From Runella zeae DSM 19591 (GTDB lineage Bacteria > Bacteroidota > Bacteroidia > Cytophagales > Spirosomataceae): a stretch of 64,000 bases of DNA. The DNA lies in the NCBI RefSeq assembly GCF_000423565.1, contig NZ_AUIF01000029.1, forward strand, positions 1-64,000. Reading direction: 5' to 3'. Shown here in pieces: positions 26,888 through 35,356 of this stretch. The notes below the pieces were generated by a model that was given only the letters and a program-made list of their open reading frames with translations, was not told where the DNA came from and did no database searches. The position numbers and the translations under genes were made by a program. How positions within the stretch are numbered: position 1 is the stretch's first letter; the number at the start of each line of letters is the position of its first letter.

Positions 26888-28756
26888 ATGAATTATCTCT
26901 CCGCAGAAAATATCTCCAAGTCTTTTGGCGACAAATGGTTGTTCAAAGATTTGACAATAGGCCTTAATCGAGGCGACAAAGTAGCACTCATTGGAGCCAA
27001 CGGAACTGGCAAAACCACCCTCATGACTATCTTGGCGGGCATCACACCCTTAGACCAAGGTGTAGTGAGTGTTCGGAAAGATATTAGAGTCGGTTACCTT
27101 GATCAAGCACCTGATTTTGACCCTCAGTTCCCCGTCATGGAGGTGCTGTTTTCGGGCAACAATCCCGTAGCATTGGCGGTAAAAGAATACGAACAAGCCT
27201 TACTGCTGGACGATGAAAAACGATTGACAAAAGCCATCGAACGCGTAGACTCACTCCAAGGTTGGGATTTTGAGGCACGCGTCAAAGAAATCTTGGGCAA
27301 ACTGGGCGTGCCAGACGTCGAAGCAAAAATCGGCACTCTTTCGGGTGGTCAACGCAAACGTGTCGCTTTAGCCAAAGTTCTTATCGAAAGTCCCGACTTG
27401 CTTATTCTTGATGAGCCTACCAACCACCTCGATTTGAGCATGGTAGAATGGCTCGAAAATTATCTCAATACCCAAAATACCACGCTGCTGTTGGTAACTC
27501 ACGATAGGTATTTTCTAGATACTGTCTGCAACACTATCGTCGAACTCGACAATGGGAATCTTTATACTTATCGGGGAAATTACGCTTACTTTTTGGAGAA
27601 AAAAGCCGAACGAGAAGCCGTAGAAGCCGCCGAAATCGATAAAGCTCGAAATCTTTATCGAAAAGAGCTAGATTGGATTCGGCGCCAGCCCAAAGCAAGA
27701 GGCACCAAAGCCAAATACCGCGTAGATGCTTTTGAAGATACCAAAGAAAAAGCCAGCCAACGCAGATATGACAATCAGATGGAACTCAATGTAAAATCAA
27801 CACGACTGGGAAGTAAAATTGTTGAATTACAGAGTATTGGCAAACGATTTGGTGACAAAACAGTCGTTCACAATTTTCTTTATACTTTCAAAAAAGGGGA
27901 TCGTATCGGAATCGTTGGCAAAAATGGAGCTGGAAAATCTACCCTACTCAATATGATAACGGGTGCGCTTCGCCCCGACAATGGGCAGGTGGTGAGAGGA
28001 GATACGGTACAGTTTGGATATTATCAACAAACCGACCTTGAATACAAAGACGGCCAACGAGTAGTAGATTGGGTAAAAGAAGTAGCAGAAGTGATTAGGC
28101 TCGGTACGGGCCAAACCGTGACAGCCTCGCAGTATTTACAAGCTTTTTTGTTTCCGCCTAATAAGCAAGGTACGCTTATCGAAAAACTCAGCGGAGGCGA
28201 AAAACGCCGCCTCCAGCTACTACGTGTTTTGATGGCCGAGCCCAACTTCCTCATCCTCGACGAACCTACCAACGACCTCGACATCACGACGCTTAATGTA
28301 CTTGAGGAGTTTTTGATGAATTTTCCAGGCTGCTTGATTATCGTCTCGCACGACCGTTATTTTCTTGACCGTCTGGTCGACCATCTTTTTGTATTTGAAG
28401 AAAGGGGCAATATTCGCGATTTTCCGGGAAACTATACCGATTATCGTAATTTTTTGGCCGAAAACACTATCAGCAAAGCAGAAAGTAAGAATACCGCCGA
28501 ACGCCCCGCACCAACGGCCTCACCTGCTCCCTCTACCACCAAACGAAAAGCGTCTTATAAAGAGCAAAAGGAATTTGAAAGTTTGGAAATCGAAATGGCA
28601 AAACTAGAGCAAGAAAAGGCCGATTATATACAAAAGCTTAATGGTGGCAGCAACAATCACCAAGATATCACGCAATGGGCGCAGCAAATCGAACGCATCA
28701 ATACCTCACTCGAAGAAAAAGAAATGCGTTGGCTAGAGCTAAGCGAATTGATGTAG
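26888..28756 (+). CDS. uup: ABC-F family ATPase, Uup type
   Basis: A 622-residue soluble protein with two ABC ATPase domains and no membrane helices. Domain 1 has Walker A GANGTGKTT, signature LSGGQRKRVALAKVL and Walker B LLILDEPTNHLD; domain 2 has GKNGAGKST, LSGGEKRRLQLLRVL and FLILDEPTNDLD. The linker carries the ABC-F PtIM region and the C-terminus is a coiled coil (about 555-620), as in Uup, which acts on ribosomes and branched DNA intermediates. The start MNYLSAENISKSFG is typical. It ends 4 nt from the convergent receiver-protein gene. Alternative ABC-F names (EttA-like) are less likely because of the C-terminal coiled coil. Confidence 0.92.
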   Translation: MNYLSAENISKSFGDKWLFKDLTIGLNRGDKVALIGANGTGKTTLMTILAGITPLDQGVVSVRKDIRVGYLDQAPDFDPQFPVMEVLFSGNNPVALAVKEYEQALLLDDEKRLTKAIERVDSLQGWDFEARVKEILGKLGVPDVEAKIGTLSGGQRKRVALAKVLIESPDLLILDEPTNHLDLSMVEWLENYLNTQNTTLLLVTHDRYFLDTVCNTIVELDNGNLYTYRGNYAYFLEKKAEREAVEAAEIDKARNLYRKELDWIRRQPKARGTKAKYRVDAFEDTKEKASQRRYDNQMELNVKSTRLGSKIVELQSIGKRFGDKTVVHNFLYTFKKGDRIGIVGKNGAGKSTLLNMITGALRPDNGQVVRGDTVQFGYYQQTDLEYKDGQRVVDWVKEVAEVIRLGTGQTVTASQYLQAFLFPPNKQGTLIEKLSGGEKRRLQLLRVLMAEPNFLILDEPTNDLDITTLNVLEEFLMNFPGCLIIVSHDRYFLDRLVDHLFVFEERGNIRDFPGNYTDYRNFLAENTISKAESKNTAERPAPTASPAPSTTKRKASYKEQKEFESLEIEMAKLEQEKADYIQKLNGGSNNHQDITQWAQQIERINTSLEEKEMRWLELSELM

Positions 28757-28760
28757 ACTT

Positions 28761-29168
28761 CTAAACACTCTCGCCGTTGAAATAAGATTTGTTTTGTTTT
28801 AACGCCGAGAGTGCTTTTTCAAATTCTTCTTGAGGCGCGCTTTTGAGTATATGACCTTTCACACCTGCTTTGAGTGCTTCATCGATGTTGGTTTCATCTT
28901 CGGTCGTGGTCAGAAACAAAACTTTCGTAGAAGGATATAAAGCCTTCACTTGATACGCCACATCTACTCCGGTAAGGTAGGGCATATGTACATCCAAGAG
29001 TATAATATCTACTTTGGGAGTCTGGGCTAAAAAGGGAATTACTTTTCGGCTATCGATAAGCGAATCGACAATTTTGATGCCTTTGATTGAAGCCGTTTTT
29101 TCTTTTAATTCTTCAAGTGATTGGGGATAATCATCTACAAGGAGGATATGGATAGAAATATTACTCAT
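28761..29168 (-). CDS. Stand-alone receiver-domain response regulator
   Basis: 135 residues from the preferred ATG at 29168 (MSNISIHILLVDDYP); a longer frame from 29204 adds twelve atypical residues. It is a full receiver domain: DD pair, phospho-Asp in ILLDVHMPYLTG, Thr in FLTTTED and Lys in GHILKSAP. The last residues (QNKSYFNGESV) resemble the linker that precedes a LuxR-type helix-turn-helix in NarL-type regulators, but the protein stops there. It is either a CheY-like adaptor or a NarL-type protein that has lost its DNA-binding domain. No kinase is adjacent; it could be served by one of the orphan kinases nearby (speculation). Confidence 0.85.
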   Translation of the reverse strand: MSNISIHILLVDDYPQSLEELKEKTASIKGIKIVDSLIDSRKVIPFLAQTPKVDIILLDVHMPYLTGVDVAYQVKALYPSTKVLFLTTTEDETNIDEALKAGVKGHILKSAPQEEFEKALSALKQNKSYFNGESV

Positions 29169-29283
29169 AAAGCCATGATAATCTGGTTTTATCAAAAGTA
29201 ACATTTTCTGCCTTTAAATAACAATCTAGCCTCTACTTATTCTTTAAGAAATTATTAAAAGATGGCACTTGGCTGATTTTGTG

Positions 29284-29291
29284 TAATTTTG
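29284..29291 (+). promoter_or_regulatory. -7 box (TAATTTTG) upstream of the DedA gene
   Basis: TAnnTTTG match 94 bp before the DedA start codon, in a 180-bp gap between divergent genes. No TTG lies at the preferred upstream distance. Confidence 0.4.
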
Positions 29292-29384
29292 AAGGTAGTT
29301 AAGCGTATCTACCTTAACAACCCTTATTTTTTCTTTTCCTTGGCAGTAGCAAACTCCTGCTAAGGTATATACTACGATACACAC

Positions 29385-30029
29385 ATGGATTCAATTTCAG
29401 GTTTTTTTCAGTATTTATTAGACTCCGAAGAAATCATCCGAACGGGCGGATTGGTACTTATCACACTCATTATTTTTGCCGAGAATGGTCTCTTCTTTGC
29501 TTTCTTTTTACCGGGCGATTATCTGGTATTTTTGGCGGGCGTGTTTTCTGCACTCAAAATCCTTGATGTTCCTATATTTCTCTTATTAGGATGTCTTTTT
29601 GGCGCCGCTATCTTAGGCTCCTTGACAGGCTATCTGACGGGGCGTTTTTTTGGAGATCGCATTCAAAATCGCCCCGATTCACTTTTTTTTAAGAAACAAC
29701 ACATCGAAACCACTCGCCAATACTTTGACAAATATGGTAGTAGGACCTTGGTAATTAGTCGCTTCTTGCCAGTAGTACGTACTTTTGCCCCCATTTTAGC
29801 GGGTCTTGTCAAAATGCAGTGGGGGGGATTTATGCTCTACAATGTGATAGGTGCAGCCTTTTGGATTTTTGGATTAACGGGCGGAGGTTACTATTTTGGC
29901 GAAAAATTCCCGTGGATTATCAACTATGTCCATTACATAGTGATTTTCTTCTTGGCCATTACAACATTTACGGTGGTGAGGGGTTATTTTAATGCACGCA
30001 AAGAAGTGAAGAGCCAAGATGAAGCCTAA
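29385..30029 (+). CDS. DedA-family membrane protein
   Basis: A 214-residue inner-membrane protein of the DedA/SNARE-associated family with five or six hydrophobic segments. The family motif is clear: SRFLPVVRTFAPILAG (about 125-140) and the earlier ENGLFFAFFLPGDYL with its re-entrant glycine/proline. DedA proteins flip or transport undecaprenyl phosphate or phospholipids and need the proton motive force. The gene lies 33 nt before cdaA on the same strand, so the two may be co-transcribed, which would link envelope lipid traffic and cyclic di-AMP synthesis; that link is inferred from position only. Confidence 0.9.
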   Translation: MDSISGFFQYLLDSEEIIRTGGLVLITLIIFAENGLFFAFFLPGDYLVFLAGVFSALKILDVPIFLLLGCLFGAAILGSLTGYLTGRFFGDRIQNRPDSLFFKKQHIETTRQYFDKYGSRTLVISRFLPVVRTFAPILAGLVKMQWGGFMLYNVIGAAFWIFGLTGGGYYFGEKFPWIINYVHYIVIFFLAITTFTVVRGYFNARKEVKSQDEA

Positions 30030-30062
30030 TCCGATTGTCTAAACTGCAAACTGCTGATTATA

Positions 30063-30869
30063 ATGTTTTTGTTTGAAATAGGTTTTTTAAATATTGAATG
30101 GGTAGATGTATTAGATATTTTCCTAGTCGCCTTTCTGCTATTCCAAATTTATTATCTAGTAAGAGGCAGTTTGGCTAGTAGGGTATTTTTAGGGTATTTC
30201 CTGATTTATCTTTTTTACTTAATTGTACGGGCCATTGGTTTAGAGCTCCTTACCAAAATCCTTGAATACTTCATGGGAGTGGGTGCGGTGGCTTTGATTG
30301 TTATTTTTCAACAAGAAATTCGTCGCTTTTTACTCTTTATAGGTAAATCTACTGCCTTTGCCAACAACCGCCTCATCGGGCGTTTTTTGCGTCAGCCGAC
30401 TCCCGCTGACAAAATCAACGAAATCAAACCTATCATTGAAGCCATCCGTGCGATGTCGTCGGAATTTACGGGTGGGCTGCTTGTGATTAAGAAAAACGAT
30501 GAGCTTGACAAATACCTCCAAACAGGCGAAGAAGTAGATAGTGTACTTTCCAAACGCCTTTTTTTGGCGCTTTTCAACCAATACAGCCCCATGAACGACG
30601 GCGGTGTCATCGTGGCCGACGGTCGTATCAAAGCAGCGCGCTGTATTCTTCCGGTCTCTGATAGCGATGATTACGGCAATCTGGGCTTCCGACATCGGGC
30701 TGCGTTGGGAATGAGCGAAGTGACAGATGCTGCCGTGATAGTGGTTTCGGAAGAAACTGGTCGCATTTCGTTGGCAGTGGAGGGAGATTTGCACAGCAAT
30801 ATCCCCGCTTCAGAAGTAGAAGAACGCCTCAAAAAATACTTATTTGAAGTAAGTAAAACCAAAGCTTAA
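30063..30869 (+). CDS. cdaA: Diadenylate cyclase CdaA
   Basis: A 268-residue membrane-bound diadenylate cyclase that joins two ATP into cyclic di-AMP. Three membrane helices (about 12-90, ending ALIVIFQQEIRRFLLFIG, the typical CdaA junction) precede the DAC domain (about 95-260). The catalytic motifs are N178-D-G-G-V and RHR (210-212) in GFRHRAALGMSEVTDA. The usual DGA motif reads DGG (179-181), a mild change. No CdaR-like regulator follows; instead the convergent sulfatase gene overlaps its last 4 bp. It is 33 nt after the DedA gene. Confidence 0.9.
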   Translation: MFLFEIGFLNIEWVDVLDIFLVAFLLFQIYYLVRGSLASRVFLGYFLIYLFYLIVRAIGLELLTKILEYFMGVGAVALIVIFQQEIRRFLLFIGKSTAFANNRLIGRFLRQPTPADKINEIKPIIEAIRAMSSEFTGGLLVIKKNDELDKYLQTGEEVDSVLSKRLFLALFNQYSPMNDGGVIVADGRIKAARCILPVSDSDDYGNLGFRHRAALGMSEVTDAAVIVVSEETGRISLAVEGDLHSNIPASEVEERLKKYLFEVSKTKA

Positions 30870-32269
30870 TTTTTCATCTTTTCGGTAGCGGCGTTGTTGC
30901 CATAGTACGGATAAGATTCAAAAGGCTGTTTTCCTGCCATTCTGGGGTCTTGGGTATCTTTACGCCATTGCTCCAGCTGAGCTTTCAATTTACTTTTTTC
31001 TTTCTGATAAGCGGGGGATTGGGCTACATTTTTGAGCTGCTCTGGGTCTTTTCTCAAATCGTACAATTCTTCCGCAGGACGCTTGGCAAAAATTAACTGA
31101 TAATATTTAGCATAAGCGACGGTATCACTCAGCACCAACTTTTTGGTAGGACTAGGGTCTACATCTCCATAAGGCCCTACTGCAAAATACAATTGGGGAT
31201 CACCCGCCGGCCATTGGTCTGGCGAAAGATTTTGAATGTACAAATAATCGGTATTTCGGATAGCACGAATAGGATAACTCCTATCACCTCGACGTACATT
31301 GGCGTGCCGTTCGCGTTCTAAAAATACCTCTTTCCGATGAACTTGGCTTTTGCCTTGCAACAAAGGCATCAAACTTTTGCCCGTCACCATATTAGGAATC
31401 GGTACTCCTGCAACTTCTAAAAAAGTAGGGGCAAAATCTACAAAGCTCATGAAAGTATCCGTCTTGCGAGGAGATAGTTGATTTTTCCAATAAAATACCA
31501 AAGGCAAATTGGTACCTGCGTCATAAATATTGGCCTTGGCTCTAGGAAAAGGCATACCATTGTCGGAAGTGACTACGATGAAGGTATTTTCCAATTCCCC
31601 TATAGCTTCTAGTTTTTTTATCAACGCTCCTACTTCTTGGTCAAATCGCTGTACTTCATAATAATAATCAAGAATATCTTCCCTTACTTCGAGCTGGTCA
31701 GGCCAGTAAGCTGGTACCCGTACTTGCTGCGGATTGAGTCCTGCGGCTTTTCCAGTACCTTTTACATAATCCCGATGTGGGTCTTGACTGCCAAACCAAT
31801 AGCAGAAGGGTTGGCCTTGAGGTCTTTTTGCTAAAAATTCGTCAAAATTTTGATAGCCTTTTCCAGCAGGATTTTGTTCATAACCTCCTACTTTAAAATT
31901 ACCTGGTCCCCACCCTTTACGTTCTAAGCCTACATGATAGCCATGCTGAGCGAGTAGCTGAGCATAATTAGGTAACTTAATTTGAAGCGTGCTCCAAAGA
32001 TTCCCGCTTTCTTCATTTTGATGAGGATAACGCCCTGTCAAAATAGTAGCACGTGAAGGAGTACAGGAGGGGGAGCCGCAAAAAGCATTGGTAAATAGTA
32101 CTCCTTCTTTGGCCAAACGGTCGAAATTAGGCGTTTGGACTACTTTGTCGCCATACACCCCGGCATGTTTTCCCCAGTCGTCAGCGATGCAAAAAAGAAT
32201 ATTGGGTCTTTTTTGGGCAAAAACAGTACTTACAAAAAAAGCTAGTAAACCAACAAATACAAGTTTCAT
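30866..32269 (-). CDS. Secreted sulfatase (formylglycine type)
   Basis: 467 residues with a signal peptide (ends STVFAQ). Sulfatase fold with the metal-binding IADDWGKHAG at the start and the maturation motif C69-TPSRATILTGR (CxPxR), in which Cys becomes formylglycine. Further sulfatase signatures are VTSDNGMPFPRAK and a C-terminal YDLRKDPEQLKN. It acts in the periplasm or outside on a sulfated sugar or similar ester; the substrate cannot be read from sequence. It is the second gene of a sulfatase pair (60 nt after the first) and overlaps cdaA by 4 bp at the 3' end. A separate formylglycine-generating enzyme would be needed and is not in this window. Confidence 0.92.
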   Translation of the reverse strand: MKLVFVGLLAFFVSTVFAQKRPNILFCIADDWGKHAGVYGDKVVQTPNFDRLAKEGVLFTNAFCGSPSCTPSRATILTGRYPHQNEESGNLWSTLQIKLPNYAQLLAQHGYHVGLERKGWGPGNFKVGGYEQNPAGKGYQNFDEFLAKRPQGQPFCYWFGSQDPHRDYVKGTGKAAGLNPQQVRVPAYWPDQLEVREDILDYYYEVQRFDQEVGALIKKLEAIGELENTFIVVTSDNGMPFPRAKANIYDAGTNLPLVFYWKNQLSPRKTDTFMSFVDFAPTFLEVAGVPIPNMVTGKSLMPLLQGKSQVHRKEVFLERERHANVRRGDRSYPIRAIRNTDYLYIQNLSPDQWPAGDPQLYFAVGPYGDVDPSPTKKLVLSDTVAYAKYYQLIFAKRPAEELYDLRKDPEQLKNVAQSPAYQKEKSKLKAQLEQWRKDTQDPRMAGKQPFESYPYYGNNAATEKMKN

Positions 32270-32329
32270 TTGTGAAAAGAGTTTAAGGTTAGGAGTTGTG
32301 TTTTTCTATGTAAACAACCACATAGCAAA

Positions 32330-33673
32330 CTACTTTTGCCATTGTACGCTTCCTACTTTTTGAAGATGAACACGCATTTTTTTACTGAGTGATTCATATA
32401 TTTCTTTATTTGTTTTCTTAAGGTCATTCGTCTCCAGCGAGTCTACCGACATATCGAAAAGTTGAAAAGGCTCAAAAGGATTGTTTTGTACTAACTTCCA
32501 CTGCCCCTCACGCATTCCATAATAATCTTGGCCTCCATAATCAACCCCACCCTCGCGCCGCATCCAAAACACTGTTCGGTCAAAAGAAGAGACGCTTTTT
32601 CCCAACATCGTTGACAACAACGACTTTCCATCAATATCCGTAGGAGGCGTGACACCCGCCACTTCGCAGAAAGTAGGCAGCAAATCCATCATCAATCCCG
32701 GAGTGTTGGTCTGAGCGTTGGGCACGATTTTGTTTTTCCACACGGCCATAGTAGGTACCCGCAGACCTCCTTCATACATTGTTTGCTTGCCTCCTTTCCA
32801 AGGTCCATTGTCGGCTTCGGTAGAGAGGAGGCCACCATTGTCACTACTAAATACAATGAGCGTATTGTCGGCTTGGTTGTTTTTCTGGAGGGCCGCCATC
32901 ACTCTCCCGATATTATCATCAAGATGCTCAATGAGTGCTGTCAAGAGTGCTCTTTTTTCGGTAAGATTTGGATTCCTCTTTTTGATTTTATCGAGCCATT
33001 CACGAGGAGGTTGCATCGGAAAATGTGGCGCATTGTAGGCTAAATACAGAAAAAAGGGCTGAGGGCTTTTCTTTTGATTGTCAAGATACTCTATCGCCCA
33101 ATCCGTAAACACATCAGTTGCATGTCCTTTGGGGTCAACCACCTGTTTATTGAGCCTCATCCAATTTTTGCCTTCTCGCAAATGCGTATAATAATCATCC
33201 ATCATATCTTCCAAAAACCCGTGAAAGTGCATAAATCCACGTTCGTTGGGGTGGTTTTCGGGTTCAAGGCCAAGGTGCCATTTACCGACCATGCCCGTAT
33301 GATACCCTCCCGATTTTAGCAATTGTGGTAAGGTCTTTACTTTAGGATTAAAATACCCCCAACTATTCAAAGTATTCCCTCTGATGACGCCTGGTACTCC
33401 TACCAAATCAGGGTATTTGCCCGATAGCAAAGCCGCGCGGGTGGGCGAGCAAACCGTGGAGTTGGCATAGAAGCTATTAAACTTTAAGCCTTGTTTGGCC
33501 AAGGCATCCAAGTGAGGCGTTTGGCAATATTTAGACCCATACACGCCCACTTCGCCCCAACCCATATCATCCACCAAAATCATGATGATGTTTGGCTTTT
33601 TTTGAGCAAAAGCAAAATGGGTTAAAAGTAAGAGATAGGAAACGCGACGCAGAAAAATGAATACGGAAGTCAT
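32330..33673 (-). CDS. Secreted sulfatase (formylglycine type), first of pair
   Basis: 447 residues from the preferred ATG at 33673, which places a clean signal peptide (ends THFAFAQ) at the N-terminus; the frame extends to 33712 with a less signal-like leader. Sulfatase family: ILVDDMGWGEVGVYG metal site, maturation motif C75-SPTRAALLSGKYP, GMVGKWHLG and VFSSDNGG. The overall plan is like arylsulfatase A (family S1). It differs well from the sulfatase downstream (60 nt gap), so the two probably attack different linkages of one substrate. No carbohydrate-transport SusC/D genes are next to them. Confidence 0.9.
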   Translation of the reverse strand: MTSVFIFLRRVSYLLLLTHFAFAQKKPNIIMILVDDMGWGEVGVYGSKYCQTPHLDALAKQGLKFNSFYANSTVCSPTRAALLSGKYPDLVGVPGVIRGNTLNSWGYFNPKVKTLPQLLKSGGYHTGMVGKWHLGLEPENHPNERGFMHFHGFLEDMMDDYYTHLREGKNWMRLNKQVVDPKGHATDVFTDWAIEYLDNQKKSPQPFFLYLAYNAPHFPMQPPREWLDKIKKRNPNLTEKRALLTALIEHLDDNIGRVMAALQKNNQADNTLIVFSSDNGGLLSTEADNGPWKGGKQTMYEGGLRVPTMAVWKNKIVPNAQTNTPGLMMDLLPTFCEVAGVTPPTDIDGKSLLSTMLGKSVSSFDRTVFWMRREGGVDYGGQDYYGMREGQWKLVQNNPFEPFQLFDMSVDSLETNDLKKTNKEIYESLSKKMRVHLQKVGSVQWQK

Positions 33674-33726
33674 ATATTTTGAGGTGATTATTACTAAAAA
33701 CCTCAAAACCATTGATTCTAACTTGA

Positions 33727-33909
33727 TTAGTCCAATTTTATCCGATACTTTCTTCGAGTATCATTAATCAGGAATTTTTTTTGAGCTGTAAAGCTCTCGG
33801 GATGAAGCTGGGCAAAAAGTCTTTCCCACTCATTAAAACGCTCGGCTTCGTGTTGCCGAAATGCCGTTATGTCTATTTTTTTACTAATAAGGTATTCTTC
33901 AAAGGTCAT
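33727..33909 (-). CDS. Small conserved-type protein, unknown function
   Basis: 60 residues (MTFEEYLISKKIDITAFRQ...), charged, mostly helical, no signal peptide or membrane segment. The end KKFLINDTRRKYRIKLD is basic and could touch nucleic acid. I recall similar short proteins in Cytophagales but cannot name a family. It sits 54 nt before the sulfatase pair on the same strand, divergent from the HtrA-like gene. Confidence 0.65.
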   Translation of the reverse strand: MTFEEYLISKKIDITAFRQHEAERFNEWERLFAQLHPESFTAQKKFLINDTRRKYRIKLD

Positions 33910-33986
33910 TGTCTGTCAAAATGTCTTCTTTTTTTAGGATGGTACAGGGATTGAACACCCCTCTCAATCTCATTCTCTAAAACACC

Positions 33987-34997
33987 ATGATTGCATTCAT
34001 CGATTCTCCTACCGGCACCACCCAGGGTGGCGCGTCGGTTTTACAAAATGATGCGCCTCTGCTCGACGCATACTCCCAAACGGTGGTAAATGTAGCAAAA
34101 AAAGTCAGCAATTCGGTAGTTCAAATCAAGGTCAGTGGCAAAAAAGACCCTCGCAATCGGCAGCCCAACGAAGGGCAAGGTTCGGGCTCGGGTTTTGTGA
34201 TTTCATCAGACGGGTTTATCATTACCAACAATCACGTAGTAGCAGGAGCTACCAAAATCTCGGCACTGCTCCAAGACGGACGCGAGTTTGAAGCACAGGT
34301 CATTGGCCGCGACCCTGCTACTGACATTGCGGTTTTGAAAATATATGGTGACGCTCTAAGAGCCGTCTCTTTTGGCGATTCCAAAAACTTACAAGTAGGA
34401 CAAATAGCTATTGCGATTGGAAATCCTTATGGTTTTCAATATACCGTAACAGCGGGGGTAATTAGTGCTTTGGGTCGGTCGTTGCGCTCGGAAGGTGGGC
34501 GTTTGATTGATGATGTCATCCAAACGGACGCTTCCTTAAATCCCGGCAATTCAGGAGGGCCTTTGGTCAATTCTCATGGAGAGGTGATTGGGGTAAACAC
34601 CGCCGTTATTTTGCCAGCTCAGGGGCTTTGTTTTGCGGTCTCTTCCAATATCGCGGCCCAAGTGGCAGGACAACTTATCATGAAAGGGCGGGTACGTAGA
34701 GGTTACTTGGGGATAGGTGGTCAACTCATCAATCTCACCGACCGTATCATGCAATACAATCAGTTGCAAACCAAAACCGGTATCTACATTGTCAGTGTAG
34801 AAGCCGACGGCGTAGCTTACAATTCGGAGTTTCAGGCGGGGGATATTATTGTGGGTTTTGAAGGAAAACCCGTGAGCTCAGTCGATGATCTGCACAAACT
34901 ACTAACCGAAGACACCATTGGAAAACGTAGCCAAGTGACGATATTACGCAACAATTTAGCGAAAAAAATAACGGTAATTCCGGGTGAGTTGAAGTAA
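33987..34997 (+). CDS. HtrA/DegP-like S1C serine protease without signal peptide
   Basis: A 336-residue trypsin-like protease with a complete triad: H83 (TNNHVVAG), D113 (PATDIAVLK) and S189 (NPGNSGGPL), plus one PDZ domain (about 240-335). Unlike periplasmic DegP/DegS, there is neither a signal peptide nor a membrane anchor, and an in-frame TAA at 33978-33980 rules out a missing upstream leader. The N-terminal 30 residues (MIAFIDSPTG...) are polar. It is therefore probably a cytoplasmic protease, or it is exported by another route. Monogenic; a strong terminator follows. Confidence 0.9.
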   Translation: MIAFIDSPTGTTQGGASVLQNDAPLLDAYSQTVVNVAKKVSNSVVQIKVSGKKDPRNRQPNEGQGSGSGFVISSDGFIITNNHVVAGATKISALLQDGREFEAQVIGRDPATDIAVLKIYGDALRAVSFGDSKNLQVGQIAIAIGNPYGFQYTVTAGVISALGRSLRSEGGRLIDDVIQTDASLNPGNSGGPLVNSHGEVIGVNTAVILPAQGLCFAVSSNIAAQVAGQLIMKGRVRRGYLGIGGQLINLTDRIMQYNQLQTKTGIYIVSVEADGVAYNSEFQAGDIIVGFEGKPVSSVDDLHKLLTEDTIGKRSQVTILRNNLAKKITVIPGELK

Positions 34998-35003
34998 GAA
35001 GAC

Positions 35004-35050
35004 TTTTATGCAAGCTTCCCTGATTGAGCGGGGAAACTTGCATAAAAATT
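35004..35050. terminator. Bidirectional terminator
   Basis: A 17-bp stem (35004-35020 with 35031-35047, one mismatch) has T-runs on both sides. It closes the HtrA-like gene on the plus strand and the small gene ending at 35063 on the minus strand. Confidence 0.85.
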
Positions 35051-35062
35051 TGAGATTAGTTT

Positions 35063-35317
35063 TTACAGGCAGGATGCCTGTGCTACAGTTTGAAAATCAT
35101 TGTGCATTTGTTGAAAACGAGCAAAAATGGTTTTTAAGAAGGTTTCATCAGTAAATATCTTCCGAATATCTGATTCATCGCCCAAAAAATCTAGTTCGCT
35201 GATTTTGTAAGTTTGCTCATACAAACCTGCTTCTACTTTCACGATGTATTTACCGTTCCACGTATAAAGCCCAATTTTATAAGTATCAGTACTTGCAATA
35301 TCTCCTACGTAACGCAT
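35063..35317 (-). CDS. Small conserved-type protein; C-terminus encoded by a hairpin repeat
   Basis: 84 residues, no signal peptide, alternating strands then a helix (YKIGLYTWNGKYIVKVEAG, then ETFLKTIFARFQQMHNDF). I recall similar proteins in Cytophagales but no function. The final VAQASCL and the stop codon are read from a copy of the AGGAT hairpin repeat (35065-35081), so the ancestral protein probably ended a few residues earlier or had another ending. It follows the exported protein at 35357 by 39 nt, both on the minus strand. Confidence 0.65.
   Translation of the reverse strand: MRYVGDIASTDTYKIGLYTWNGKYIVKVEAGLYEQTYKISELDFLGDESDIRKIFTDETFLKTIFARFQQMHNDFQTVAQASCL
35065..35086 (+). repeat. 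AGGAT hairpin repeat, copy 1
   Basis: ACAGGC-AGGAT-GCCTGT, a 6-bp perfect stem with a 5-nt loop, followed by GCTAC. Same family as copies at 41936-41956, 42027-42048 and 42102-42123. Confidence 0.75.
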
Positions 35318-35356
35318 GAGGTCTATACTTTTTTCTTTGAGTTGTGAGTTGACTTT

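Noticed and set aside
26607-26891. 94-residue frame bridging the TPR kinase and uup
   Set aside because: It overlaps the kinase coding end and crosses the uup promoter; no recognisable protein.
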